A stretch of 40,550 nt of DNA from Chara braunii (GCA_003427395.1 BFEA01000918.1:263847-304396), one strand, 5' to 3'. Shown: positions 10,022 to 18,632, counted from the first letter of the stretch. Notes: a model not told the origin generated them from the letters alone. Numbers and translations: made by a program.

Positions 10022-11171
10022 TGTTGCATACTTCAATGAGTATGGGCAGAACCAAAGATCAACCAATATAGGATGAGCATTTATGCAGCGGAAGTCTGAT
10101 AACGAACTGACTCACATAGACTGACTCACACCAACTGACCTACATGGCATCACTCCACACATATACAATCATGAGATGGTGGGGGCTGGGTCATTCATAG
10201 ACGATACCCAGATCCCGTACACACATACACAGATGAAAGGTGGGAGGAGAGACGAAGGAGGTAGGAGGTAGATCACACCGATAGGTCACAAATATAGAGT
10301 CTGATAGGTCTCCGAAATGGTAGTCCAGAATGTCATATAACAAGATCAAAGTGTCGAGGACCAAAGGTCACCAATGTCGGAGATAACAGAGTCCAGATGT
10401 AACCGGTGTCCAACTGTGATGCAGCCAAGTATCAACCTCAACAATCTCCAAGTCTCCAATCAGGTAAGTACCACAGTCTCATATCACCGAAATCCAACTC
10501 TGATCTCTGTCCAACTGGATAGTCTCCAATCTGAAGAAGAAGAAGAAGAAGAAGAAGAAGAAGAAGAATCTGAAGAAGAAGAAGAAGAATCTGAAGAAGA
10601 AGAAGAAGAAGAAGAAGAAGAAGAAGAAGAAGAAGAAGAAGAAGAAGAAGGAGGAAGAGGAGAGAGAGAGAGAGAGGGGACTGGCGAGGGAGAGGAGGAG
10701 AGACCATACCTCAGGCGGTGAGAACCGCCGTGCAAGCTCAGTCGCCCGCTGCTGCTCCGCTCGCTGCTGCGCTATGCTGCGCTCCTGCTTCAGCCCCTGC
10801 GCTAAGTTTAGCGCATCAAAACAGTGCACTAGCACTGACCATGCCGTGCCGGTAGAGTTCCGGTAGGCCGATCCCCCTTCTGAGGCGGATACCGGTACTT
10901 ATACCGGTGGGCAATGGTCTGGCCTCAATGCTGCGAGGCCAGGCCAGACCCTGGACCGTCCAGATGGACGGTTCAGCCTCAATCGGCGGGCGGCAGCTTC
11001 AAGAGCGCCGCCAGGCCCAAACGANGTGTCGTTNGGGCCTACCCGATGGGTGATAGTCCAAAATCAGGCCTTTAGGGCCTGTAACCCCAAAGGTCGGGCC
11101 TTTAGGCCCTGCTGTGTCCCTCCGGCCCTAAGTCGGGTCCGGTAGGACCCGTGTGAGTCGAAGATGTAACA
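10022..11171. mobile_element. Solo LTR, 1150 bp, with 5-bp target duplication
   Basis: The element begins TGTTGCATACTTC and ends GAAGATGTAACA, so it has the TG...CA ends and short imperfect inverted termini of an LTR. It is flanked on both sides by GAATC (10017-10021 and 11172-11176). At the matching place in unit B (about 31466-31474) the sequence runs GTGAATCAG with a single GAATC, an undisturbed target site. No internal gag-pol and no second LTR are present, so it is most simply a solo LTR left by recombination. It holds a long GAA tract and GC-rich stretches with GGCC-type repeats. Orientation cannot be fixed without a promoter or primer-binding site. The superfamily is unknown. Confidence 0.88.
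10533..10678 (+). repeat. (GAA)n tract followed by (GA)n inside the LTR
   Basis: GAA triplets run from 10533 to about 10650, broken twice by TCT, and pass into GGA/GA repeats to 10678. The glutamate-rich and serine- or phenylalanine-rich reading frames across it are artefacts of the repeat. Confidence 0.95.
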
Positions 11172-11176
11172 GAATC
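11172..11176. repeat. Target-site duplication, right (GAATC)
   Basis: Direct copy of 10017-10021, immediately after the CA of the solo LTR. Confidence 0.85.
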
Positions 11177-11843
11177 AGTGGAAGTCAAACTGTGAGCTTG
11201 ATGTTGCTGATGGAGCCTCATTGGCGAGAGGTGGGCATTGAACAAGCAACAAAATCAAAATAAAGCCTTTGACCCATTGACCAAACACTTGTAAGCCTTA
11301 GAGGGGAACAGGGAGAAGAAAAAGAAATGCAAGTACATGCATGTCTGGTAGGATAAGCTTTTTTCAAAACACCAGGGTTTTCAGGCGTACTGTGGCATAG
11401 CTACACACAAAAAACATCTCATGTGTTTCCCTTCCCGCTGTCTGAGAGTCTGAGACCAATGCTTCATGAGGGCAAATGAAAATGCAGATCTGATTTGATG
11501 TGGTAAGCCAGGTTCTTGTTTTCAGCTTGCGGGTAGGGTGGGTTCTTGATGCAAATCAATTAAAAAAAATTATTGCCGAGCTATTTTTCGGTCCTCTCAC
11601 TTTATCATAAAGTACGGGGTCAGAATCGTCAGACTACTCCAGTCAAAGCAGCAATTAATTCTGATTACTGACACAAGGGAACGGTCTAGTACATCAGGAG
11701 CGTGTAATGAGGACTCTGATAGCAAAATCCAGCTTCTACTTCAGGTACAGATTGCACGAGAATTGCTCTCGCTGCTTGTCACCCTCACTGTCTTTTTGAT
11801 GGCAATGAACTTTGTTTTTTTTTTCTTCCGAGTTTTTGTCTAA
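11177..11843 (+). other. 3' flank of gene A, conserved with unit B
   Basis: No gene. The stretch lines up with about 31475-32171. Shared landmarks are AGTGGAAGTCAAACTGTGA, GAGAGGTGGSCATYGAACAAG and CACAAGGGAACG..GTAGTACA. A poly(A) signal-like AATAAA is at about 11260, but it lies beyond the LTR and I cannot tie it to the gene. Confidence 0.6.
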
Positions 11844-11930
11844 GACCATTTCTTGATTAATGTGTGTCATCCTTTCCCTAGGGCCGTGCCAATCTGTATT
11901 GTTCCAAGTCCGCCAGATGTCCCGAAGGAC
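11844..11930 (-). pseudogene. U6 snRNA-like sequence (reverse strand), unit A
   Basis: Read on the minus strand, this matches plant-type U6 snRNA over nearly its whole length: a shortened 5' stem (GTCCTTCGGGACATC), CTTGGAACAATACAGATTGGC in the central region, then GATGACAC and a final AATCAAGAAATGGTC. The ACAGAGA box, which pairs with the 5' splice site in real U6, is damaged, and several central bases are missing. A pseudogene or U6-derived repeat is more likely than an active gene. No U6 promoter elements were recognised. Confidence 0.8.
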
Positions 11931-12096
11931 AAAGGCAACGTGTCTTAAGTAATCACAGCTTTCAGATATGCAACTAGAACTTGCATTTACATCAAAGCTT
12001 TCCTGGGAGGTCATGGTTCACCATAAGTGTCCCCACTGGCAGGGTTGCCGAATGCTCACTGTCTGGTTAGTCCTGCTAAACCTACGTCGCCTTTTC

Positions 12097-12101
<5 letters not shown>

Positions 12102-12189
<88 letters not shown>
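12102..12189 (+). repeat. (CT)n microsatellite running into the assembly gap
   Basis: An uninterrupted CT dinucleotide repeat continues up to the unknown bases. Unit B has the same repeat at 32424-32507. Confidence 0.97.
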
Positions 12190-12688
12190 NNNNNNNNNNN
12201 NNNNNNNNNNNNNNNNNNNNNNNNNNNNNNNNNNNNNNNNNNNNNNNNNNNNNNNNNNNNNNNNNNNNNNNNNNNNNNNNNNNNNNNNNNNNNNNNNNNN
12301 NNNNNNNNNNNNNNNNNNNNNNNNNNNNNNNNNNNNNNNNNNNNNNNNNNNNNNNNNNNNNNNNNNNNNNNNNNNNNNNNNNNNNNNNNNNNNNNNNNNN
12401 NNNNNNNNNNNNNNNNNNNNNNNNNNNNNNNNNNNNNNNNNNNNNNNNNNNNNNNNNNNNNNNNNNNNNNNNNNNNNNNNNNNNNNNNNNNNNNNNNNNN
12501 NNNNNNNNNNNNNNNNNNNNNNNNNNNNNNNNNNNNNNNNNNNNNNNNNNNNNNNNNNNNNNNNNNNNNNNNNNNNNNNNNNNNNNNNNNNNNNNNNNNN
12601 NNNNNNNNNNNNNNNNNNNNNNNNNNNNNNNNNNNNNNNNNNNNNNNNNNNNNNNNNNNNNNNNNNNNNNNNNNNNNNNNNNNNNNNN
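12190..12688. other. Assembly gap (499 unknown bases)
   Basis: Runs of n inside the CT/GT microsatellite. The true length is unknown. In unit B the CT tract passes directly into GT, so the missing sequence may be only repeat. Confidence 0.98.
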
Positions 12689-12706
12689 TCTCTCTGTGTG
12701 TGTGTG

Positions 12707-12772
<66 letters not shown>
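12689..12772 (+). repeat. (GT)n microsatellite
   Basis: TC then GT repeats with a few CG substitutions. It mirrors 32508-32587 in unit B. Confidence 0.95.
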
Positions 12773-13052
12773 CGTCAGTGTAAAGAAAACTATGTAAATG
12801 GAAAAAAGATATTAAAATGTCGGTGCGGAAAAGCGATGGTAATGGAAGGAATTGTTGTTTGGACAATTATTCAGCGGGACGAAAAAACAAAAGCGAAATT
12901 CGCTGTGTAATAGGGTTGTACCATTCTTAATACCTTTGTACGAAGTATAACAGTATAATGAAAACTCTGAGAATCTCTTAATCGGTTTTGTGCTCATCAA
13001 ATCTGCTCTTTGACAAGCAAAAAATTGGGGGTCATGGAGCTAACCCGGTTAT

Positions 13053-13134
13053 TGGTTCACCGGGACATGCGGTAAAATTGGAACGATGCAGAGAGGGGAA
13101 AGCTCTTCAAGGATGGCACATAAATCGAGAGGGA
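13053..13134 (+). pseudogene. U6 snRNA-like sequence (forward strand), unit A
   Basis: The sequence GGGACATGCGGTAAAATTGG, followed by AACGATGCAGAGAG and then AAGGATGGCACATAAATCG, follows U6 snRNA in order. The AGC-containing catalytic stretch is scrambled and the 5' stem is incomplete. It faces away from the reversed copy at 11844-11930, giving a divergent pair that is repeated in unit B. Confidence 0.8.
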
Positions 13135-13165
13135 AGAGAAGAGGAAGAAGGGAAAAAATGAACAA

Positions 13166-13514
13166 AGAGGGGGGGGGGAGGAGGAGGGGTAAGCCCTGGT
13201 ATTTTGGGGAAAACAAACCTATTAAGTTTTTCACAAATGCTGTCAAACAGAATGGAAATTCACTGACCTAATCTGCTATTCGGCAGAGGAGGGGGGGGGA
13301 GCTGGACGGAACAGAATCCTTGTATTTGACTACTCTTTGGTATAATGGATGGGACTATTCGGAGATTCTGACTTGTTGTGTAGAATAGGTTTGACATTTC
13401 GGATCGCGGTAACAAAATGCGTGATTACATTCATAGACAAGTTCTCATTCGCTAAAGAAGACTGGGACTCGTCCCATTAATGTGCGATTGGCATTAAAAA
13501 AAATGGGAAACTGT
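13166..13514. other. Intergenic; nothing recognised
   Basis: G-rich and A-rich runs lie past the end of the duplication homology. There is no supported gene. Confidence 0.4.
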
Positions 13515-13695
13515 GCTGGAGTCACAAAAAATGAGTTTTTATTATTGCACTAGGGGCCAAGGTACAGTTTCGGATTGCAGCTTGGGCAATGTATACAACC
13601 CAGCTTTCTGGGCAGGTAGGGTGCCCGAAGTGCAGTTGCAAACTGTATCTTGCCCCATAGTGCAATTTTAACTCCTTTTTGTGACTCTACTGAAG
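13515..13695. mobile_element. Fold-back MITE-like element, about 65-bp arms
   Basis: Arms 13515-13579 and 13631-13695 are imperfect reverse complements. Shared elements are AGTCACAAAAA near the ends, ATTGCACTA..GGC in the middle and ACAGTTT..GATTGCA or its equivalent at the inner edge. The loop is about 51 bp and there is no coding capacity. The family is unknown and I could not fix a target duplication. Confidence 0.75.
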
Positions 13696-14249
13696 TTGCC
13701 CCTCAAAAAAAACCTATGCCTGGAGTCCCTGGGTGTCTTGAACGACTGATTGTGTCCTGGGACCACGAGGGACTTTTTTTTTTTCAGGTCTGCCTCGGAA
13801 ATTGACGGTATTCAGTCCTCTCCACAAGTGGATTGCCTTCTATATGCAAGGTTTGAAGTTCATGTCATCCACATCCCATGTCTTGATCATGTTCTTCGAA
13901 CTTCTTCCTTTATGATCCTGCGCTCGCAAACTTTAGGCACCTGACACTTAGTCTATTGGATGGAGCGTGACTGCAGTCACGCTTGAGCTCTGAGCTCAAT
14001 CTCCTGCATTGATTTCTAGCGCCACTCCAGGACCTGCAAAATAACCCCTGAGCTTTCTGAAGTTAGTGCGTAGGGAAAGCTCTCATGGACAACCACTGCT
14101 CCCGAGTAGGGTCCATACCGTCCTCCTAAACAAGGATGGCTAGATTTTGTTGGTGGTTGGTCTACAAGTCTGATGTGCCCATTTGATGCTTCCATTTCAC
14201 AGATGGCGAAGCATCTGTGATGCGATGCTGCACTAAAATCCAGCCTCTG
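13696..14249. other. Intergenic, with adjacent perfect palindromes at 13964-13999
   Basis: AGCGTGACTGCAGTCACGCT (13964-13983) is a perfect 20-bp palindrome. TTGAGCTCTGAGCTCAA (13983-13999) follows directly. Nothing else is recognised apart from a short T run near 13776. Confidence 0.7.
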
Positions 14250-15480
14250 CGTGGACCAGAAATTTAGCTTCGTTAACTACCTCCAGATCTTCCCTGGAGG
14301 CGACCTGTTTCCCATCTGCATACTAGTCTCAAAAATGGAAAGAACGTACTTTAGCGAGACGTGGATACAGCTGAGGGCTGATGCGGATAATACACATATA
14401 TCTGTAATGCGGACAAGCTTGGAAAGTCCGACAAGCTTCTATCCAGTTGCCGCACCAGCTGAAGCCCCCTTTCCTCCTCTCCATGATGATCAGACGTCCT
14501 TGCCGATAAAACAGCAGGTCCTCCTCCTCCTCCTCCCCCTCCTCCTCCTCACCTAGCGGGTGCTGGGTGCTGCTCATACTCACTCCTTCATTTGCCTTGG
14601 AGACGCCCTGTGTAAAACAACTTGCCAGCATAACCCCAAATTTGCAGGGCGATCTTTTCTGTACAAAAACAGGGTGCACCCCCCCCCCACCGTCATCCAT
14701 CACGACATCTTCCAGAGAGACAAATCCCCAAGACTTCTGTCAGCAGAGGTCTTGGGGGGTTCCAGACTCCAGAGAACCAGAATTCTGCGAGCCGGGTCAG
14801 GGAACTGCTGCAGTTTCTCCCACCTCACAGCTATAATGACTCGTCAGGCTTCACAATATATCGAACGACGATGATGTTTCCGAAGTACGGTGCTGTGTGT
14901 GCATTTGCAAGCCTTCGGTATTATTTTCTGTCCTACCACCAAGCCATATTTTTTAGAGGCCATCTGTTGATTTTGACCTAACTCATTCCTGAATTCTTGC
15001 AAGGACTTAGAAGAATCATGATGAGTTAACGGGCCTCGATGCAGTATACATACTATACAACATGCCAGAAGTATTTGCACAACCGCTACCGTCCAGAAGC
15101 ATTCACACACATGCAAGCATATGAACGTAGCAGAGCCATCTTACATTTCCTCGCTCTACTATACCACATTCAATTGTACCTGGAAAAGGACGATCATTGT
15201 CCTGATGCATTCGAGCACATGCAGCATTTGAATGTTACAGAAGCGGAGCCATCACAAGGTCCACACACATTTGGCATGTTGTGTTGCAGAGTCAGGCCCA
15301 ATGTGGGATCTCTGTCGTTTTGTTTTGGAAGAAGCTGTGGCTGCGACACACTCTTAGTTTGAACTTTGAAATACCTGGCAAGAAAAGACAAAGGGTTGCC
15401 TTTTTTGGGTTCATTTCGGGAACCGCTAATAAAGTTACCTAATATTCTAAACGTTGGGTGTGACTCCAACGTACTTGCCC
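14250..15480 (-). pseudogene. Inverted, degraded 5' fragment of a third gene A/B copy
   Basis: Read on the minus strand, 15480 to about 15360 matches the upstream region of genes A and B: GTACGTTGGAGTCACACCCA, then AATATTA, GCGGTTCCCGAAAT and CCCAAAAAAGGC. About 1.1 kb further on, near 14320-14255, it matches coding sequence encoding YEDGKQVAS, with GATGGGAAACAGG.CGCCTCC kept and then GAAGCT.....TTC. The spacing is close to that in gene B. Between these anchors the match is weak and no open frame survives. The propeller, coiled coil and pseudokinase are not visible. The left limit is uncertain. Confidence 0.65.
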
Positions 15481-15614
15481 CTTTTGTTTTTCATACCCGC
15501 CAGGGGTGGCCTTAACTTACTTTGGCAAAAAAAAAAGCAAAAAAAAAAGCCATTGGGTTGAAATCCTAATGGGATCACATACATAGTACAAGATTATACA
15601 CACAATAAGATAAT

Positions 15615-15700
15615 GTTGAGTACCCACCCAGCCCAAGTAGATAAGATGAACGGCACACATACAGGTCATGAGTTTGAATCCAGATGCATTGGATACAATA
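15615..15700 (+). repeat. Possible tRNA-derived SINE relic
   Basis: A box B-like GAGTTTGAATCCAGA with weak upstream similarity to the short SINE-like elements at 22088 and 26085. Only a tentative call. Confidence 0.25.
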
Positions 15701-15743
15701 AGGTTACTCGGAGTTATACCTTTAGTAATGTTTTAAAAACATA

Positions 15744-15822
15744 GGGTCTCGTTAGACACTCCTAAAAATGCCTGTTTGTCCTAAAAATTTTAGGATTCTT
15801 TTAGGAGTGTCTAGTGAGACCC
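15744..15822. mobile_element. Short MITE, family 'GGGTCTC', copy 1
   Basis: 79 bp with near-perfect terminal inverted repeats of about 24 bp, starting GGGTCTCGTTAGACACTCCT. ATA flanks both ends as a possible 3-bp target duplication. The left end is repeated at 36161. No coding capacity. The mobilising transposase is unknown. Confidence 0.75.
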
Positions 15823-16589
15823 ATAGTACAAATATGATGTTGGGAGCTATGACCCCCTCTATTTCCAATTATGAAAGAAAAGCCACAGCGCAGCAAACGG
15901 GGGCGCAGTCCCACTGACAAAGAGGACTATATCGAGTGCCCGAATCTGGATGTGTTTCTTCCGGTCATGCAGAGAAAAGCAGATCAATCACGATTTTATG
16001 TTCTGCACCTCTCAATGACAGAGTCCCAATCCAGCCATTGAATCCAATCCCCTTTGCCAGTGGAGCTGTACCCTGGTCCCTGGGGGGTTCAGACTTGTGA
16101 TTCACACACAAATCTCTCGTTTTGGGAAAAACTTAAGGTGCAACAGTGCGGCCACGCTCATTTCTCTTTCATTGACGTGGGCTGTTTTTTTTTTTTCAGT
16201 TAAAGATCTTAGACTTCTGTTCTGAAGCATCTTTTGCTTCTGCTTGTTGGATCTTTAAAACGGTCATGCAACAGATCATGGCTTAAATTCAATCCAGGCG
16301 AAGTAGAGTACAAACATTTCTAGTCGGATGAACTTGGGCGCTCCTGAAGTGGCCCGTACGTTTCCAAAACTTGTGGTGGCTTGTCAACTGGCACAACTTT
16401 AGGAAGTACTGGTGGTTTAACTATAGGCTTGCATACCCCTTAAAGTTTGATTGTGGGCTTCGTGCCTTCTGTTCTCATTAATTTTACATTGTCTTCCACA
16501 GGGTAAAAAAGGATAACGGATACGTTTTTTCAATAGGGCTATTAAAGGGAGAGCGAAATTGCCCTCTCCATTGTCATGTTCACGTGGCT
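15823..16589. other. Intergenic; nothing recognised except a terminal-like motif
   Basis: No gene. ACTGGTGGTTTAA near 16408 matches, in reverse, TTAAACCACCAGTACC at 16805, a motif that recurs elsewhere in the window at 22388, 23128, 23486 and 23638. Confidence 0.45.
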
Positions 16590-16711
16590 CCCATCATGTG
16601 CATTCCCATACAATTCAATTACACAAAAAAAAGTTGCAGTCTTCAGTGGAGCCACAAAAAAAAGTTGCAGTCTTTTGTGGAATTGAATTGTATGGGAATG
16701 CACATGATGGG
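16590..16711. repeat. Perfect fold-back, 31-bp arms with a repeated loop
   Basis: Arms 16590-16620 and 16681-16711 are exact reverse complements, starting CCCATCATGTGCATTCCCAT, and extend further with one mismatch. The 60-bp loop contains ACAAAAAAAAGTTGCAGTCT twice. Such symmetry would form a strong hairpin in RNA or DNA. Confidence 0.9.
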
Positions 16712-16819
16712 TGCTCCATTGTTATACGGATGGCCCTGTGCTGTCCTTCAGACCTGAACCACATGTATCTTTGCACACATCGTTTTTGCCTAAAAAAATA
16801 GGGCTTAAACCACCAGTAC

Positions 16820-17047
16820 CTCGCCCGGCTACTGGCGCCTAGCCAGAAAATGACCTGCGCACCATAAAAAAGGGAGCAGGTTCGGGCCCCATTTTGGCTA
16901 GTGCTGCCAGCCGTCAGGGTCCGGTACCCCGACCTCGCCCAGCTACTGGCGCCTACCCAGAAAATGACCTGCGCACCAAAAACAAAAGGAGCGGGTTCGG
17001 GCCTCATTTTGGCTGGGACTGCCAGCCGTTTGGGTCCGGTACCCCGA
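16820..17047 (+). repeat. 114-bp tandem duplication of the GC-rich dispersed module
   Basis: CGCCC(G/A)GCTACTGGCGCCTA begins at 16822 and 16936. Both copies continue through AGAAAATGACCTGCGCACC to TTTTGGCT..., CTGCCAGCCG and GGGTCCGGTACCCCGAC. Confidence 0.85.
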
Positions 17048-17138
17048 CGCCTGAAAGATGCGGCCATATGCTTCTTTTCTGGGCTTTAAGCCACCTGTCC
17101 GTTCCACAGCCATTTTTCTCTGCCACGGCTGCTTGCGG

Positions 17139-17141
<3 letters not shown>

Positions 17142-17197
<56 letters not shown>
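17142..17197. repeat. (TA)n microsatellite
   Basis: 28 or so TA dinucleotides without interruption. Confidence 0.97.
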
Positions 17198-17369
17198 CTT
17201 TTGGGGGTCGCCTGCCAGAGCACAATGGCTGGCAGGGCCAGCCAAAAGGAAGCCCCTAATGGTTAGGGTATAGGGTTGGGGCCGCCAGTCGGGGTCTGGC
17301 TAGCAAGGGGCAACATGAAATCTCTCCTTCACAGAGAGAGGAAACTATGCTTGCAGGGGTCCCCTCTAG
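17198..17369. other. Intergenic with a reversed dispersed-module copy
   Basis: 17205-17250 carries ATGGCTGGCAGGGCCAGCC, the reversed form of the GCCGCCAGCC module. No gene. Confidence 0.5.
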
Positions 17370-17449
17370 ATAGTCTTAGGAGTAGGTAGTGGAAGGCAAA
17401 GAAACAGAAGTTGAGAGAAGAGTATAGAAAAAAAAAAAAAAAAAAAAAA
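17370..17449 (+). mobile_element. SINE 3' tail fragment (tail type 2) with poly(A)
   Basis: TTAGGAGTAGGTAGTGG, then TTGAGAGAAGAGTATAG and about 23 A, match the tail of the SINEs at 19717-20180 and 35666-36062. The tRNA-like head is absent, so it is 5' truncated. Confidence 0.6.
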
Positions 17450-17584
17450 AGGGAAGCCCCCACCGATTCGTTTTGTTTTTGCCACGCGCGGCGTTTCCAC
17501 CCTCCGAGTCGGGAAATAAAAAGTGGCTCGGAACCTATCTATCGCGGGGACACTCGAAACACCAAAACGAGTCATTCCCGATTC

Positions 17585-17705
17585 TTCGGGCGCTACCAGA
17601 CCCAAGTGGCTGGTGGCGCCAGCGAAAAAGTAGGTACAAAGTCATGCTGGCGCTTCGCCAACGCTTGGTGCGCAGTTCTTTTCTGCCTCGGCAAAAAGAG
17701 GCTCG
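17585..17705 (-). repeat. Dispersed GC-rich module, reversed copy
   Basis: The sequence with GTGGCTGGTGGCGCCAG, CATGCTGGCGCTTCGCC, TGCGCAGTTCTTTTCTGCC and CAAAAAGAGGC is the reverse complement of 21538-21655. It is part of a family also seen at 22275 and 23155. Confidence 0.75.
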
Positions 17706-18091
17706 GAGGGGAAAAGAAGAAAACTTGAAAAAAGAAGGAAAAAGGAAAACTTTACCTCGAACCAGTCACAGTGGCACAGCTCTTCTTTCGATGATGCACG
17801 GCTGCTGTGTTTTCCAATCACACTTTTGGTGGCGGTGTAAACAAAGGCAACCCGCAGCAACTCACTTTTATTTTTTCTTTTTTTTCTTTTTTCTTTTTCC
17901 GCACATCTCCAGCTACCCATTGTCTCTCCTTTTTCCCTTGCAAAATATGGAAAGAATGCATTTCCTCAAATAGTACCTAAATCAGAGGCTCCTCCCTGGG
18001 GACAGTCTGCTTGTGATTGCGGATTTGCAAAGCAAAAGGTTCGAGTGTGAGCATGCCCACATTTTTTGTTTTCCGGTGGACACATGAGCAG
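17706..18091. other. Intergenic; T-rich and A-rich, nothing recognised
   Basis: A CT/T-rich run lies at about 17868-17898. No supported gene. Confidence 0.4.
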
Positions 18092-18203
18092 GAGACACTC
18101 ACTTTTCAACAGTGCTGGCACTGTGAGGCTGCGTGATTGAAGCCCTGATTCAGCGATAATCCTAATATGGCAAAGTTTTATTTCCTGGGGGGAGCTTCTA
18201 AGG
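18092..18203 (+). repeat. Dispersed repeat, copy 1 of 3
   Basis: Shares GAGACACTCA....CAGTGCTGGCACTG.GAGGCT, then GAAGCCCTGATTCAGC and GGCAAAGTT, in the same order as 18530-18632 and 34149-34257. Confidence 0.65.
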
Positions 18204-18318
18204 AGGTGTCAGGAAGGGGAGTGTACTCATCTACATTTCATATCTGCTCAACATCTGAGTTCGTGCCTTATAAGGATGGCTGGACCAATTAGTAAAGAGT
18301 CATAATTTGAAAGCCAAG

Positions 18319-18423
18319 CCCCGGGTCAAGTCCCACTTAGCTGGATTCTCAATTCCCGACCTTCGATTAGCAAGATCGACGGCCAGAAATGAAGAATCAG
18401 CGTAAGTGGGACTTGGCCCCCGG
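18319..18423. repeat. Inverted repeat with CCCGGGTCAAGTCCCACTTA arms
   Basis: Arms 18319-18350 and 18391-18423 are imperfect reverse complements around a 40-bp loop with AGATCGACGG. Related arm sequence recurs at 19106-19140, 19408-19443 and 25277-25300, so this is the end of a repeat family. Confidence 0.7.
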
Positions 18424-18529
18424 AGGGCCAGAGTCTGTTCTGGGCTTGGCCTCCCAATTACCACTCTTTGCTACTCTGAACTCTAGAGGAAACTTGAATT
18501 TAATTATTCTAGAGTTGGCTTTGGGTGCA
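18424..18529. other. Intergenic; nothing recognised
   Basis: Short stretch between repeats with no gene. Confidence 0.35.
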
Positions 18530-18632
18530 TGGATGAGTGGAGAGACTCNTTTTTTGGCTGTGCTGGCATTGGGATACTTTGGGGAAGCCCTGATTCAGCC
18601 GTCCCAATACAGGAAATTCACTTGGGGGAGGT
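18530..18632 (+). repeat. Dispersed repeat, copy 2 of 3
   Basis: GAGACTC, TGTGCTGGCATTG, GGAAGCCCTGATTCAGC and TTCACTTGGGGGAGG match 18092-18203 and 34149-34257 in order. Confidence 0.65.

Larger units (their letters stand above)
6178..13165 (+). repeat. Segmental duplication, unit A
   Basis: From AACAGGAAAGTGTGG at 6178 to the purine-rich run after the second U6-like sequence, this segment lines up collinearly and on the same strand with 27858-32985. Shared parts are the upstream region, the complete gene, the downstream region, the reversed U6-like copy, the CT/GT microsatellite and the forward U6-like copy. Unit A is longer mainly because of the solo LTR (10022-11171), a tandem doubling of 98 bp at 6483 and the gap-bearing microsatellite. 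Confidence 0.9.

Noticed and set aside
10374-10721. Glutamate-rich reading frame and its reverse-strand serine- or phenylalanine-rich counterparts
   Set aside because: They are translations of the GAA microsatellite inside the solo LTR.
15039-15469. Forward-strand and reverse-strand frames as small genes
   Set aside because: The stretch overlaps the reversed upstream region of the third gene copy, and neither frame is conserved in units A and B.
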